The notes beneath the pieces are model-generated. The model made no database searches, was not told the origin of the DNA, and was given only the letters and a program-made list of their open reading frames with translations. From positions 1 to 64,000 of the forward strand of contig NZ_BCRQ01000007.1 of assembly GCF_001552675.1 (NCBI RefSeq): a stretch of 64,000 nt of DNA, written 5' to 3'. Made by a program: the position numbers and the translations under genes. Positions 52,247 to 60,091 of this stretch are shown here, one piece after another (within the stretch, counting starts at the first letter, position 1; every line of letters begins with the position of its first letter). Source of the DNA: Alicyclobacillus sendaiensis NBRC 100866 (lineage in GTDB: Bacteria; Bacillota; Bacilli; Alicyclobacillales; Alicyclobacillaceae).

Positions 52247-53698
52247 ATGGCGAAACAGGACAAGCAGTTTGTCAAGGAGATCACCCCTCAATCCGAAGAC
52301 TTTTCCCGCTGGTACATCGACGTGCTCCAGAAGGCGGAGTGGATGGACTACGCGCCGGTGCGCGGGTGCATCGTCATCCGGCCGGACGCGTATGAGATCT
52401 GGGAGCGCTGCCAGCGCGAGTTGGATCGGGAGTTCAAGCGGACGGGCCACCGCAACGCGTACTTCCCGCTCTTCATCCCCGAAAGCTTCTTTGAAAAGGA
52501 AAAGGAGCACGTGGAAGGCTTCAACCCTGAGCTGCCCTGGGTGACCGAGGCGGGCGGCGACATTCTCGAGGAGCGGCTCGCGGTCCGGCCGACGTCCGAG
52601 ACGATGTTTGGCCACATGTACGCGCAGTGGATTCAGTCGTACCGAGATCTGCCGCTCCTTTTGAACCAGTGGGCCAACGTCGTCCGCTGGGAAAAGCGCA
52701 CGCTCCCGTTCCTCCGGACGAGCGAGTTTCTGTGGCAGGAGGGTCACACCGCACACGCCACGGAGGAAGAGGCGCGCGAGGAGACCATGCGCATGCTCGG
52801 CATCTACGCCGACTTCGTCGAGTCGTTCCTCGCGATTCCGGTCATCCGCGGCCAGAAGACGCCGAGCGAGAAGTTCGCGGGCGCGGTGGAGACCTACACC
52901 ATCGAGTCCCTCATGAAGGACGGCCGAGCGCTGCAGACCGCCACGAGCCATTACCTCGGCCAAAACTTCGCCAAGAGCTTCGAGATTCAGTACCTGGACA
53001 GGGACAATCAGCTGAAGTACGTCTACACCACGTCGTGGGGCATGTCCACGCGCATCCTCGGCGCCATCGTCATGGTGCATGGGGACGATCGCGGCCTGGT
53101 CCTGCCGCCGAAACTCGCGCCGACCCAGGTCGTCATCGTGCCGATTGGACCGGCCAAAGCGCGTGAGGCCGTGGTCGCGAAGGCGCGGGATCTGTTCGAG
53201 GCGCTCCAGCGCGCCGGCGTCCGCGTCCACATGGACGATCGCGACGACGTGAGCCCCGGCTGGAAGTTCAACGAGTACGAGCTGCGCGGCGTGCCCATCC
53301 GCATCGAAATCGGTCCGCGGGACCTTGAGGCGTCTCAGGCCATGTTCGCCCGCCGCGACACCGGCGAAAAGTTCGCCGTCCCGCTCGATGGCGCGGTGGA
53401 GCGCGTGCAGGCGCTGTTGTCCGACATCCAGCGCGACATGTTCGACGCGGCCAAGCGCCGCCTCGAAGAAAACTCGCACGTGGCCGAGTCGCTCCAACAG
53501 TTGGTGGACCTCATCCAGACGAAGCGCGGCTTCGTACTCGCGGGCTGGTGCGGGGACGAGGCGTGCGAGCGCGCGGTGAAGGACGCCTGCACGGCCACCA
53601 GCCGCTGCATCCCGTTCCATCCGCCGGCCCACCCCGAGACCTGCGTCACGTGTGGCAAGCCCGCCAAGCACGCGGTTTGGTTTGCGAAGTCGTATTGA
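52247..53698 (+). CDS. proS: Prolyl-tRNA synthetase, eukaryotic/archaeal type
   Basis: Class II synthetase of 483 residues, ProRS type 3. Motif 2 region VVRWEKRTLPFLRTSEFLWQ, then EGHTAHATEEEA, and motif 3 HGDDRGLVLPPKLAPTQVVI are as in eukaryotic and archaeal-like ProRS; the bacterial INS editing insertion is absent, and the C-terminus ends in WFAKSY with Cys pairs (CVTCGK) expected for the zinc domain of this type. The ATG at 52247 follows AGGAGG. With ileS, it is the second eukaryote-like synthetase in the window. Confidence 0.95.
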   Translation: MAKQDKQFVKEITPQSEDFSRWYIDVLQKAEWMDYAPVRGCIVIRPDAYEIWERCQRELDREFKRTGHRNAYFPLFIPESFFEKEKEHVEGFNPELPWVTEAGGDILEERLAVRPTSETMFGHMYAQWIQSYRDLPLLLNQWANVVRWEKRTLPFLRTSEFLWQEGHTAHATEEEAREETMRMLGIYADFVESFLAIPVIRGQKTPSEKFAGAVETYTIESLMKDGRALQTATSHYLGQNFAKSFEIQYLDRDNQLKYVYTTSWGMSTRILGAIVMVHGDDRGLVLPPKLAPTQVVIVPIGPAKAREAVVAKARDLFEALQRAGVRVHMDDRDDVSPGWKFNEYELRGVPIRIEIGPRDLEASQAMFARRDTGEKFAVPLDGAVERVQALLSDIQRDMFDAAKRRLEENSHVAESLQQLVDLIQTKRGFVLAGWCGDEACERAVKDACTATSRCIPFHPPAHPETCVTCGKPAKHAVWFAKSY

Positions 53699-53700
53699 AC

Positions 53701-53734
53701 AAAAAAGAGCTGCCGATGCGGCAGCTCTTTTTTG
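53701..53734. terminator. Bidirectional terminator between proS and tlp
   Basis: AAAAAAGAGCTGCCGATGCGG continuing into CAGCTCTTTTTT: an eight-pair stem AGAGCTGC/GCAGCTCT with a four-base-plus loop, flanked by A and T tracts, so it can end transcripts from both sides. Confidence 0.85.
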
Positions 53735-53743
53735 CTTGTGCGC

Positions 53744-53974
53744 TTATTGCAGGCGATCCCGCGCGTGCGCCTCGTCGCGGATCTCCTCGCGAAACCCATC
53801 GATGGCCCGGCGCCTGCGCTCGTTTTTCGCCACCAGGTTGCGCACGTCCTTCGGGTTCATCTCGTCGGCGTGCGCGGCGAGGAAATCCTCCGCCTCGTGC
53901 AGGTTTTCCATCGTGTTGTGGATGGCCTCCTGCAGGCGCTCCACGTTGTCCGCGCGGTTGTCCGGATTCGGCAT
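53744..53974 (-). CDS. tlp: Small acid-soluble spore protein Tlp
   Basis: A 76-residue protein with MPNPDNRADNVERLQEAIHN and NTMENLHEAEDFLA, followed by KNERRRRAIDGFREEIRDEA: the thioredoxin-like SASP Tlp pattern, found only in endospore formers. The ATG at 53974 follows GGGAGGG. The reading frame is open for 53 codons further upstream, reaching back to the stop of the small membrane gene, but that stretch is Arg/Ala-rich and not part of known Tlp proteins. Expression is expected in the forespore (sigma-G). Confidence 0.9.
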   Translation of the reverse strand: MPNPDNRADNVERLQEAIHNTMENLHEAEDFLAAHADEMNPKDVRNLVAKNERRRRAIDGFREEIRDEAHARDRLQ

Positions 53975-54129
53975 GCGCCATCCCTCCCTCGCAGATTCAC
54001 ACTCGCTAATCTGCTCGGCGAGGGCTCGCCCCATGAGCGAAAGCTGTTGGAAAACGGCCCGCGCTCGCCGCGCTTGGGCCGATTCCCCCGCGCGCCGCGG
54101 GCGACCGGCCAAGCGCGCGGACCGCACCC

Positions 54130-54348
54130 TCACTTCGGCTCCTTGCGGTCCTTTGACGCGCGCTCTTCAAACGCGGCGTATCCCGCCATCGCGCCCATCA
54201 GCATACAGATGAAGCCGATGACGTAGCCGATGAGCCAAAGCGCGGAGTGCGTCTTGTAAAACGCCGTGCTCGTCACCACGATGAGCGCGCCGAGCACGCC
54301 GATGGCGTACAGGTACCTGCGGGCCTTGGCGTCCGGCCGATTGGGCAT
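54130..54348 (-). CDS. Small two-helix membrane protein
   Basis: A 72-residue protein: basic N-terminus, helices at about residues 13-30 and 36-56 (LWLIGYVIGFICMLMGAMAG), then a charged tail. No family recognised. It lies 15 bases after the 195-residue hypothetical gene on the same strand and just upstream of tlp. Confidence 0.6.
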   Translation of the reverse strand: MPNRPDAKARRYLYAIGVLGALIVVTSTAFYKTHSALWLIGYVIGFICMLMGAMAGYAAFEERASKDRKEPK

Positions 54349-54363
54349 GACATCGCGCCCCTT

Positions 54364-54951
54364 TCATTGAACCTCCGCGAGCCAAGGATAATAAATCACG
54401 TCGCCGTTCTCAAACTGCGCTGCGAGCCGCTCCTCGTGCAGCCAATGAGGGTCATACCGGGCGCCGTCGCGCCGGGCGTCGGCGAGGACCTGAGCCCGCG
54501 TGCGAAAGGCGCAGTCGCCCGATTCTGGATGCCAGGTCATCTGCCACCACTGGCCATCGTGTTCGAACCAGGCGATCTGCCACGCGTCATTCCGCCAGTA
54601 ATAGGACGTGACGATATCCGTGGCCGGGTGCGCGAGCAAAAGCTCGTACGCCCGCGCGCGGGCGCTTGCCGGATCGCGCAGGATGAAATCGATCCACGCG
54701 TGCCGCTCGGCAGGGTCGAGCGAGGGCTTGAAGTGGCGAAACGCCTGCAACAGCGCGTACCGCACCCCCGCGAGCTGAATGGATGCCTCCTCCGCCTCGC
54801 GCAGGCGGCGCAGCCAGGTGTGGAGGTCTTCCATCGACGCTCCCTCGCGCACGGGCAGATCCATCGCTCGCTCGGCGAGGCACAGGCGCACGTCCCGGTA
54901 GAGACTCATGCACCCCTTGGCCAACAGTTCATGGGCGACATCCACGGGCAC
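54364..54951 (-). CDS. Hypothetical protein (195 aa)
   Basis: A soluble protein, Trp- and Tyr-rich towards the C-terminus (SYYWRNDAWQIAWFEHDGQW). No family is recognised. The GTG at 54951 is preferred because GGGGGGAG lies five bases upstream; an ATG at 54966 inside that region would add five residues, and MSLYRD further in (54909) is a third option. It follows the zinc dehydrogenase gene by 18 bases, so it may be the end of the metabolic operon, but nothing in it suggests a role there. Confidence 0.55.
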   Translation of the reverse strand: MPVDVAHELLAKGCMSLYRDVRLCLAERAMDLPVREGASMEDLHTWLRRLREAEEASIQLAGVRYALLQAFRHFKPSLDPAERHAWIDFILRDPASARARAYELLLAHPATDIVTSYYWRNDAWQIAWFEHDGQWWQMTWHPESGDCAFRTRAQVLADARRDGARYDPHWLHEERLAAQFENGDVIYYPWLAEVQ

Positions 54952-54969
54952 GCCATCTCCCCCCATCCG

Positions 54970-55995
54970 CTACGGCGCATCGAAGACCACGACGTCGCGC
55001 CCAAACCATGGGTTTTGCAGGGCATCCGGCGCCTCCTCCAGCGACACGCGCCGCCCCACCACGACGTCCGGCTGCACGCGCCCCTCCGCCGCCATGGCGA
55101 GAAGCGCCTCCACGTCCTCGCGCCGCGAGCCGAAACTGCCGACGAGCGCCGCGCCCTTCCTCGCGAGCTTCGCCATCGACACGCCGATCTCGTCCACAGG
55201 CATCGCCACCGTCACCACCTTGCCGCCCGGCCGCAGCACCTCAAGCGCGAAGCGGATGCCCTCCGCAAAGCCGGAGGTGTCGAGCACCACGCCCACGCCG
55301 CCTTTGGCCATGCGCCGCAGCCTGCGCGCCGCGTCCCTTCCGTCCCCCGCGAGCGTCACAAATTCGTCGGCGCCCGACACGAGCGCGAGCGCGCCCGCGT
55401 CCTCGCGCCGGCTCAACACCGCCACCTGGGGCACGCCGAGCGCCTTCGCAATTTGCACGGCCGCGAGCCCAAGCCCGCCCGTGCCGATGACGAGCACCGC
55501 CTCCTCCTCGACCGCGCCGGCCGACACGAGCGCCCGATACGGCGTCGCGTAGGCGTCCACCAGGATGGCGGCCTCGGCCGCATCCAGCCCCTCTGGGCGG
55601 CGAATCGCGTTTTGTGCCGGCACCGCGACGTACTCCGCGTCGCCGCCCGGCCGCGTGAAGCCGATGACCCCTTGGCGCGGGCACAGGTGTTCTTCTCCGC
55701 GCGCGCACGCCGCGCACTCGCCGCACGGCACAAACGGGTGCACCACCACCGGGTCGCCCACGGCCAAGCCCGAAGCACCTTCGCCGAGCGCCGCCACGCG
55801 GCCCGCGATCTCGTGGCCCAGGACGACCGGGTACGACGTGCCAAACGGCGCCCCCTCGCACCGGATGAGCTGGCGGTCGCTCCCGCAGATGCCGCACGCC
55901 TCGACGCGAATCAGCACCTCACCCGGCCCCGGCGCGGGCTCGGGCACATCCGCCACGCGCAGCCCGCCCTCCGGGTCAAACACCAGCGCGCGCAT
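54970..55995 (-). CDS. Zinc-dependent medium-chain alcohol dehydrogenase
   Basis: A 341-residue MDR-family dehydrogenase. CGICGSD and GHEIAGRV carry the catalytic zinc ligands, CGECAACARGEEHLC the four structural-zinc cysteines, and VIGTGGLGLAAVQIAKALGV is the NAD(P)-binding Rossmann motif. It follows the acyl-CoA dehydrogenase by one base and has GGAGTGAC before the ATG, so it belongs to that operon. In a cyclohexanecarboxyl-CoA pathway it could oxidise or reduce a ring hydroxyl; by family alone, a polyol or threonine-dehydrogenase-like activity is equally possible. Confidence 0.85.
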   Translation of the reverse strand: MRALVFDPEGGLRVADVPEPAPGPGEVLIRVEACGICGSDRQLIRCEGAPFGTSYPVVLGHEIAGRVAALGEGASGLAVGDPVVVHPFVPCGECAACARGEEHLCPRQGVIGFTRPGGDAEYVAVPAQNAIRRPEGLDAAEAAILVDAYATPYRALVSAGAVEEEAVLVIGTGGLGLAAVQIAKALGVPQVAVLSRREDAGALALVSGADEFVTLAGDGRDAARRLRRMAKGGVGVVLDTSGFAEGIRFALEVLRPGGKVVTVAMPVDEIGVSMAKLARKGAALVGSFGSRREDVEALLAMAAEGRVQPDVVVGRRVSLEEAPDALQNPWFGRDVVVFDAP

Positions 55996-55996
55996 G

Positions 55997-57223
55997 TCAC
56001 TCCGCCCTCTTCTGTGCGCGATCGCGCCTGCGCGCCTCGGCCAAGAGCGCCTCGGCGATGGTCATCTTCTGCATCTCGAGCGTGCCCTCCTCGAACCAGA
56101 GCGAGCGCGCGTCCCGGTACAGCCGCTCCACCGGGCTTGTCACCGCGTAGCCGATGCCGCCGTAGAGCGAGAGCGCGCCGTCCGTCACCTCGCCCACCAT
56201 GCGGATGGCGTTCGCCTTCGCGATGGCGGCTTCCAGCGAGATGTCGCGGCCCTGATCGTACTTGTACGCCGCGTCGAGGCAGAGGAGCCTGGCCGCCTGA
56301 ATCGCAATCTGCATCTCCGCGAGCCGCATCTGCACCGCCTGCCGGCTCGCGAGCGCCTTGCCGAACGTCGTGCGGCGCCGGACGTGATCGAGCGCGCGGT
56401 CGAGTGCCTCCTGCGCGAGCCCCACGGCGCTCTGCGCGATGCACGCGCGACTCTGATCCAAAAAGCCGCGCACGGCCACGCCAAACCCCTCGCCAATCTC
56501 GCCGAGCACCTCGTCCTCGCCGACTTCGCAGTTGTCAAACTCAATCACGGCGTGCGAGCAGCCCTTGTCGCCCATCATGTGTGGCATGGGCGTGAGCTTC
56601 ATGCCCTTGCGCCCCTGCGGCACGAGGAAGGCCGTCAGCCCCGTGCGGCCTGCGCCGCCCTCCATCTTCGCGATGACGGCGATCACGGCCGCCTCCTCGG
56701 CGAACGTGATGAGGTGCTTGCGCCCGTTCAGCACGAACTTGCCGTTCTGGTACGTCGCGATGGTGCGCAGGTCGATGCCCGTGCCGTTGTCCGGCTCCGT
56801 GAGGGCAAACGCGACGAGCGCGCCCTCGTTCACCAGCTTCTTCAGCCAGTACTCCTGCTGCTCGCGCGTGCCCTGGCCGACCGTCCGCCAGATGCTGTTG
56901 TACGCGTGCACCATCATGCGGATGGTGCCGTGCATGTGCGCGACCTCTTCGAGGATGGGGAAATAGAGCCCGAGCGGGAGCCCCTCGCCGCCGACCCACG
57001 TGGGCTGCGTCAGTTTGTGAAAGCCGAGCTCGCGGATGCGCGCCCAGAGGGCGTCGGGGATGCGCTCATCGCGCTCAATTTGCGCGCCCCACTCGGCACC
57101 CTCCTCCTCGCGGAACTGAATCACCCGGTTGCGGATCTCGTTCGCGCGCGCGACGAGATCGGCGTCGTACGAAGGAAATGACGGCGCGATGGCGTCTCGC
57201 GCCGACGGGTTCAAGATGTCCAT
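55997..57223 (-). CDS. Acyl-CoA dehydrogenase
   Basis: A 408-residue flavoprotein of the acyl-CoA dehydrogenase family. AFALTEPDNGTGIDLRTIAT is the FAD/substrate signature region (usual A.TEP.aGSD, here with GTGID), RRTTFGKALASRQAVQMRLA and YGGIGYAVTSPVERLYRDAR follow, and the catalytic Glu position lies in FEEGTLEMQKM. It could introduce or remove a ring double bond of an alicyclic acyl-CoA or acyl-ACP. It is preceded by the AMP ligase gene (76 bases) and followed by the zinc dehydrogenase. Confidence 0.9.
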   Translation of the reverse strand: MDILNPSARDAIAPSFPSYDADLVARANEIRNRVIQFREEEGAEWGAQIERDERIPDALWARIRELGFHKLTQPTWVGGEGLPLGLYFPILEEVAHMHGTIRMMVHAYNSIWRTVGQGTREQQEYWLKKLVNEGALVAFALTEPDNGTGIDLRTIATYQNGKFVLNGRKHLITFAEEAAVIAVIAKMEGGAGRTGLTAFLVPQGRKGMKLTPMPHMMGDKGCSHAVIEFDNCEVGEDEVLGEIGEGFGVAVRGFLDQSRACIAQSAVGLAQEALDRALDHVRRRTTFGKALASRQAVQMRLAEMQIAIQAARLLCLDAAYKYDQGRDISLEAAIAKANAIRMVGEVTDGALSLYGGIGYAVTSPVERLYRDARSLWFEEGTLEMQKMTIAEALLAEARRRDRAQKRAE

Positions 57224-57299
57224 GGAAGCTCCTCCCTAAGCGCGGTCCGTTCTCACGAAAACCGTGGGGCACCCGCGCCAAGCCCGGGCGCCCCACCCT

Positions 57300-58958
57300 T
57301 CACGCGTTCACGCCTTGGCCCTCGGCCTCGAGCCGGAACCGCTCGCGCAGATCCTTCTTCTTGATCTTCCCGGAGTGCGTCTGCGGGAACTCCGTCATGA
57401 ACTCGAGCCGGTCGGGGAACTGGAACTTCGCAAGCCCCTGTTCGGCCAGGAAGTCGCGCAGCTCGCGCAGCGTGAACGGCTTTGCGCCCTCCTTCAGGAT
57501 GACGCAGGCCACCGTTTGCTGGCCGAGCGTCGGGTCCGGCGCACCGACCACCGCCACGTTCTGCACGGCCTCGTGCTTCGAGATGGCGTCCTCCACGGTC
57601 TTCGGATCGATCTTCGTCCCGCCGCGGTTGATGATGTCGTCCGCCCGCGCGATGAAGATATAGCGGCCGTTTTCGTCCTGGCGCAGGATGTCGCCGGAGT
57701 GGAACCAGCCGTCCTCGTCCCACTGGCGGCGCGCCGCCTCGGGATTGTGATAATAGCCCGCGCTGAAGTTAGGTCCACGCGCCCACATCTCGCCCGGCTC
57801 GCCCGGCTTGACGTCGTTGCCGTCCTCGTCGACCAGGCGGACCTCCGTGCCCGGGATGACGAAGCCGACGGTGGACGAGAGCGCCTCGAGCGGATCGTCC
57901 AGCCGGGTGGCGGTGGCGAGGAAGCCCTCGGTCCAGCCGAACATGCAGCCCACCTTGATGCCGCTGTCGCGCTGCAGCTGCTCGAGCACCGCCTTCGGCA
58001 CCGGCGCGCCGGCGTAAATGAACAGCTTGACGCTCGAGGTGTCGGCCTGCTTGAGGTTCGGCGCGTTGGCCACGTGGATGACGTGCGGCGGCGCGCCGAC
58101 GAGGTACGCCGGCTTGTACTTCTCAATCCACGCGATGACGCGGCTCGCGGAGAACCGGTCGAGGAGCATGATCCGGCCGCCGCTCGCCACGGTCATCATG
58201 ACGCCGGCGAGCATGCCCGTCTGGTGGCAGATGGGCGCGAGGCACAGCACGGCGTCCTCCGGCTGATACCCGAAGTTCTTCGCATAGGCGCGCGCGGCCC
58301 ACAGGTAGTTGGCGTGCAGGTGCACGACGCCCTTCGGCGAACCGGTGGTGCCGGAGGTGAAGACCATCAGGAAAGCGTCGAGCGCCTCGGGCTTGTTGGC
58401 TGCAAGCTCCGCCTCGCCGAGCGTGTCCCCCGCCTCGCGCAGGCTGGCGAAGGTCGTCGCGCCTTCGGGCGCGCGCTCCGGATCGCCCTGCACCACGATG
58501 TGCGTGAGATCGGGCAGCTCCGGTTTCAGGCTCTGCGCCATGTCGTAGAGCGACTCGCCGCGGAAGTAGTCGGCGATGATCCACACCTTGGCGCGCGAGG
58601 TGCGCATGCTCGAGACGATGGCCTGGCGGCCGAGATCGATCTGCAGCGACACGCCGATAGCGCCGATGCGCGCGCAGGCGAACACGGCGACGACATAGTC
58701 GAGCACGTTCGGCAGCTGCAGGGCCACGGTGTCCCCTTTGCGCACGCCCATCCGGTAGAGATGCGCGGCCACGGACTCGATTTCGCGCCACAGCTTCTCG
58801 TAGGTCGCCTCGCGCGTCTCGTCGCGGTGGACGAAGTGCGGATACTTCTTCACGTCCTCGTAGAAGACGTCGACAAACGACTCGTTCGTCCAGTACCCCT
58901 TTTCGAAATACAGCTTGGCACGCTCTTCGCTGAGCGTCCTTCCGGGAAAGTCAAACAT
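57300..58958 (-). CDS. Stand-alone acyl/aryl-AMP ligase
   Basis: A 552-residue adenylate-forming enzyme related to DhbE/EntE-type ligases that load carrier proteins. Motifs: FTSGTTGSPKGVVHLHANYL (P-loop), GWTEGF, the GWFHSGDILRQDENGRYIFI hinge region, RADDIINRGGTKIDPKTVED and the C-terminal catalytic Lys in THSGKIKKKDL. The ATG at 58958 follows GGAGG. An acyl carrier protein gene lies 53 bases upstream on the same strand, so this ligase probably activates a ring carboxylate and transfers it to that carrier. Confidence 0.88.
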   Translation of the reverse strand: MFDFPGRTLSEERAKLYFEKGYWTNESFVDVFYEDVKKYPHFVHRDETREATYEKLWREIESVAAHLYRMGVRKGDTVALQLPNVLDYVVAVFACARIGAIGVSLQIDLGRQAIVSSMRTSRAKVWIIADYFRGESLYDMAQSLKPELPDLTHIVVQGDPERAPEGATTFASLREAGDTLGEAELAANKPEALDAFLMVFTSGTTGSPKGVVHLHANYLWAARAYAKNFGYQPEDAVLCLAPICHQTGMLAGVMMTVASGGRIMLLDRFSASRVIAWIEKYKPAYLVGAPPHVIHVANAPNLKQADTSSVKLFIYAGAPVPKAVLEQLQRDSGIKVGCMFGWTEGFLATATRLDDPLEALSSTVGFVIPGTEVRLVDEDGNDVKPGEPGEMWARGPNFSAGYYHNPEAARRQWDEDGWFHSGDILRQDENGRYIFIARADDIINRGGTKIDPKTVEDAISKHEAVQNVAVVGAPDPTLGQQTVACVILKEGAKPFTLRELRDFLAEQGLAKFQFPDRLEFMTEFPQTHSGKIKKKDLRERFRLEAEGQGVNA

Positions 58959-59011
58959 CGACACGCCTCCACTTCGGGGAGATTGGCCGCCTCGCCCCCG
59001 AGGCGGCGCCA

Positions 59012-59266
59012 TCAGGCGGACAGGCGGCGCTCGATGTAATCGACGACGCCCGCCACGGTGGACAACTGGCCGAAGTCGGCCTCGGGGATCTCGATGTCGA
59101 ACTCGTCCTCAAACGCGACGGCAAGCTCGGTCAGATCCAGGGAGTCCGCGCCGAGATCGTCCACAAACAGGCTGTCGGGTTTGACCTCGGACTCGCTCAC
59201 CTGCAGTTGATTGGCGACCACCTTGCGCACGCGCGCCTCAATATCCTCTCGATTCAGCGTTGCCAT
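59012..59266 (-). CDS. Acyl carrier protein
   Basis: An 84-residue carrier protein with the phosphopantetheine site VDDLGADSLDLTELAVAFED (Ser in DSL) and helices II-IV of the ACP fold (IEIPEADFGQLSTVAGVVDY). It is acidic like AcpP but is embedded in a pathway operon rather than beside fab genes, so it is probably a dedicated carrier for the adjacent ligase. AAAGGAG precedes the ATG. Confidence 0.92.
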   Translation of the reverse strand: MATLNREDIEARVRKVVANQLQVSESEVKPDSLFVDDLGADSLDLTELAVAFEDEFDIEIPEADFGQLSTVAGVVDYIERRLSA

Positions 59267-59290
59267 GTCACATCTCCTTTGCTCGTGGGT

Positions 59291-60091
59291 TTAGAAGCTC
59301 TCAAATCCGCCGGTCAAGAGCGTCAATCCGCCGTCCACCCAGATGACCTGGCCGGTGACGAAACGGCTGAGATCGCTCGCGAGAAACACGGCCACGTCCG
59401 CCACCTCTTCCGGAGACGCGAGCCGGCCGAGCGGGGTGTGCGCCTCCACGTCGCGCCGGTAGGCGTCGTAGTGATCCGCCCCGTAGAAGCGGGCCGATTC
59501 CGTGTCGACGACGCCGGGGTTGATGGCGTTCACGGTGATGTTCTTCGGCGCGGCCTCGCGGGCGAGATAGCGCGTGAGCGCCTCGAGCGCCGCCTTGGCC
59601 GTGCCGAGGGTGGCGTAGTTCGGCAGCGTGAAGGTCGATCCCATGCTCGACATGGTGATGATCCGGCCGCCGCCGCGCCGCTCCATCATGGGGATGACGC
59701 GCTGCGCGGCGAAGACGGTACTGTGGATGACCACGCGGTACGTCTTGTCGAGGTGGTAATCCTTCAGTTGCTCGATGGGCTTGAACGCCGACGCGGCGGC
59801 GTTCGCGACGAAGATGTCGAGATCGCCAAACTCGCGCTCAATCTGGTCGAACGCCTGGTTGAGCTCGTCCTGGCTCTCGAGCTCCGCCTTCACGACCATC
59901 GCGCGCCGACCCAGCTCGCGGATGGCCTGCGCGGTGGCCTCGGCCTCCTCCGGCTGGCGGCGGTAGTGCACCACCACGTCCGCGCCGTGCTTCGCCATCT
60001 GGATGGCGATGGCGCGGCCGATGCCGCGGCTGGATCCGGTGACGAATGCCCGCTTGTCCTTGAGTAACAACAGCGTCGCCTCCTGGCTCAT
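59291..60091 (-). CDS. SDR-family enoyl reductase (FabL/ChcA-like)
   Basis: A 266-residue short-chain dehydrogenase. FVTGSSRGIGRAIAIQMAKH is the TGxxxGxG cofactor motif and ANAAAS replaces NNAG. The catalytic residues are Tyr159 and Lys166 in PNYATLGTAKAALEAL, i.e. Y-x6-K. That spacing is the hallmark of FabL-type enoyl-ACP reductases, not of FabG (Y-x3-K). Streptomyces ChcA, which reduces 1-cyclohexenylcarbonyl-CoA, is also an SDR enoyl reductase. The ATG at 60091 overlaps the previous stop (ATGA); a TTG at 60070, eight bases after AGGAGG, may be the true start. Confidence 0.88.
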   Translation of the reverse strand: MSQEATLLLLKDKRAFVTGSSRGIGRAIAIQMAKHGADVVVHYRRQPEEAEATAQAIRELGRRAMVVKAELESQDELNQAFDQIEREFGDLDIFVANAAASAFKPIEQLKDYHLDKTYRVVIHSTVFAAQRVIPMMERRGGGRIITMSSMGSTFTLPNYATLGTAKAALEALTRYLAREAAPKNITVNAINPGVVDTESARFYGADHYDAYRRDVEAHTPLGRLASPEEVADVAVFLASDLSRFVTGQVIWVDGGLTLLTGGFESF

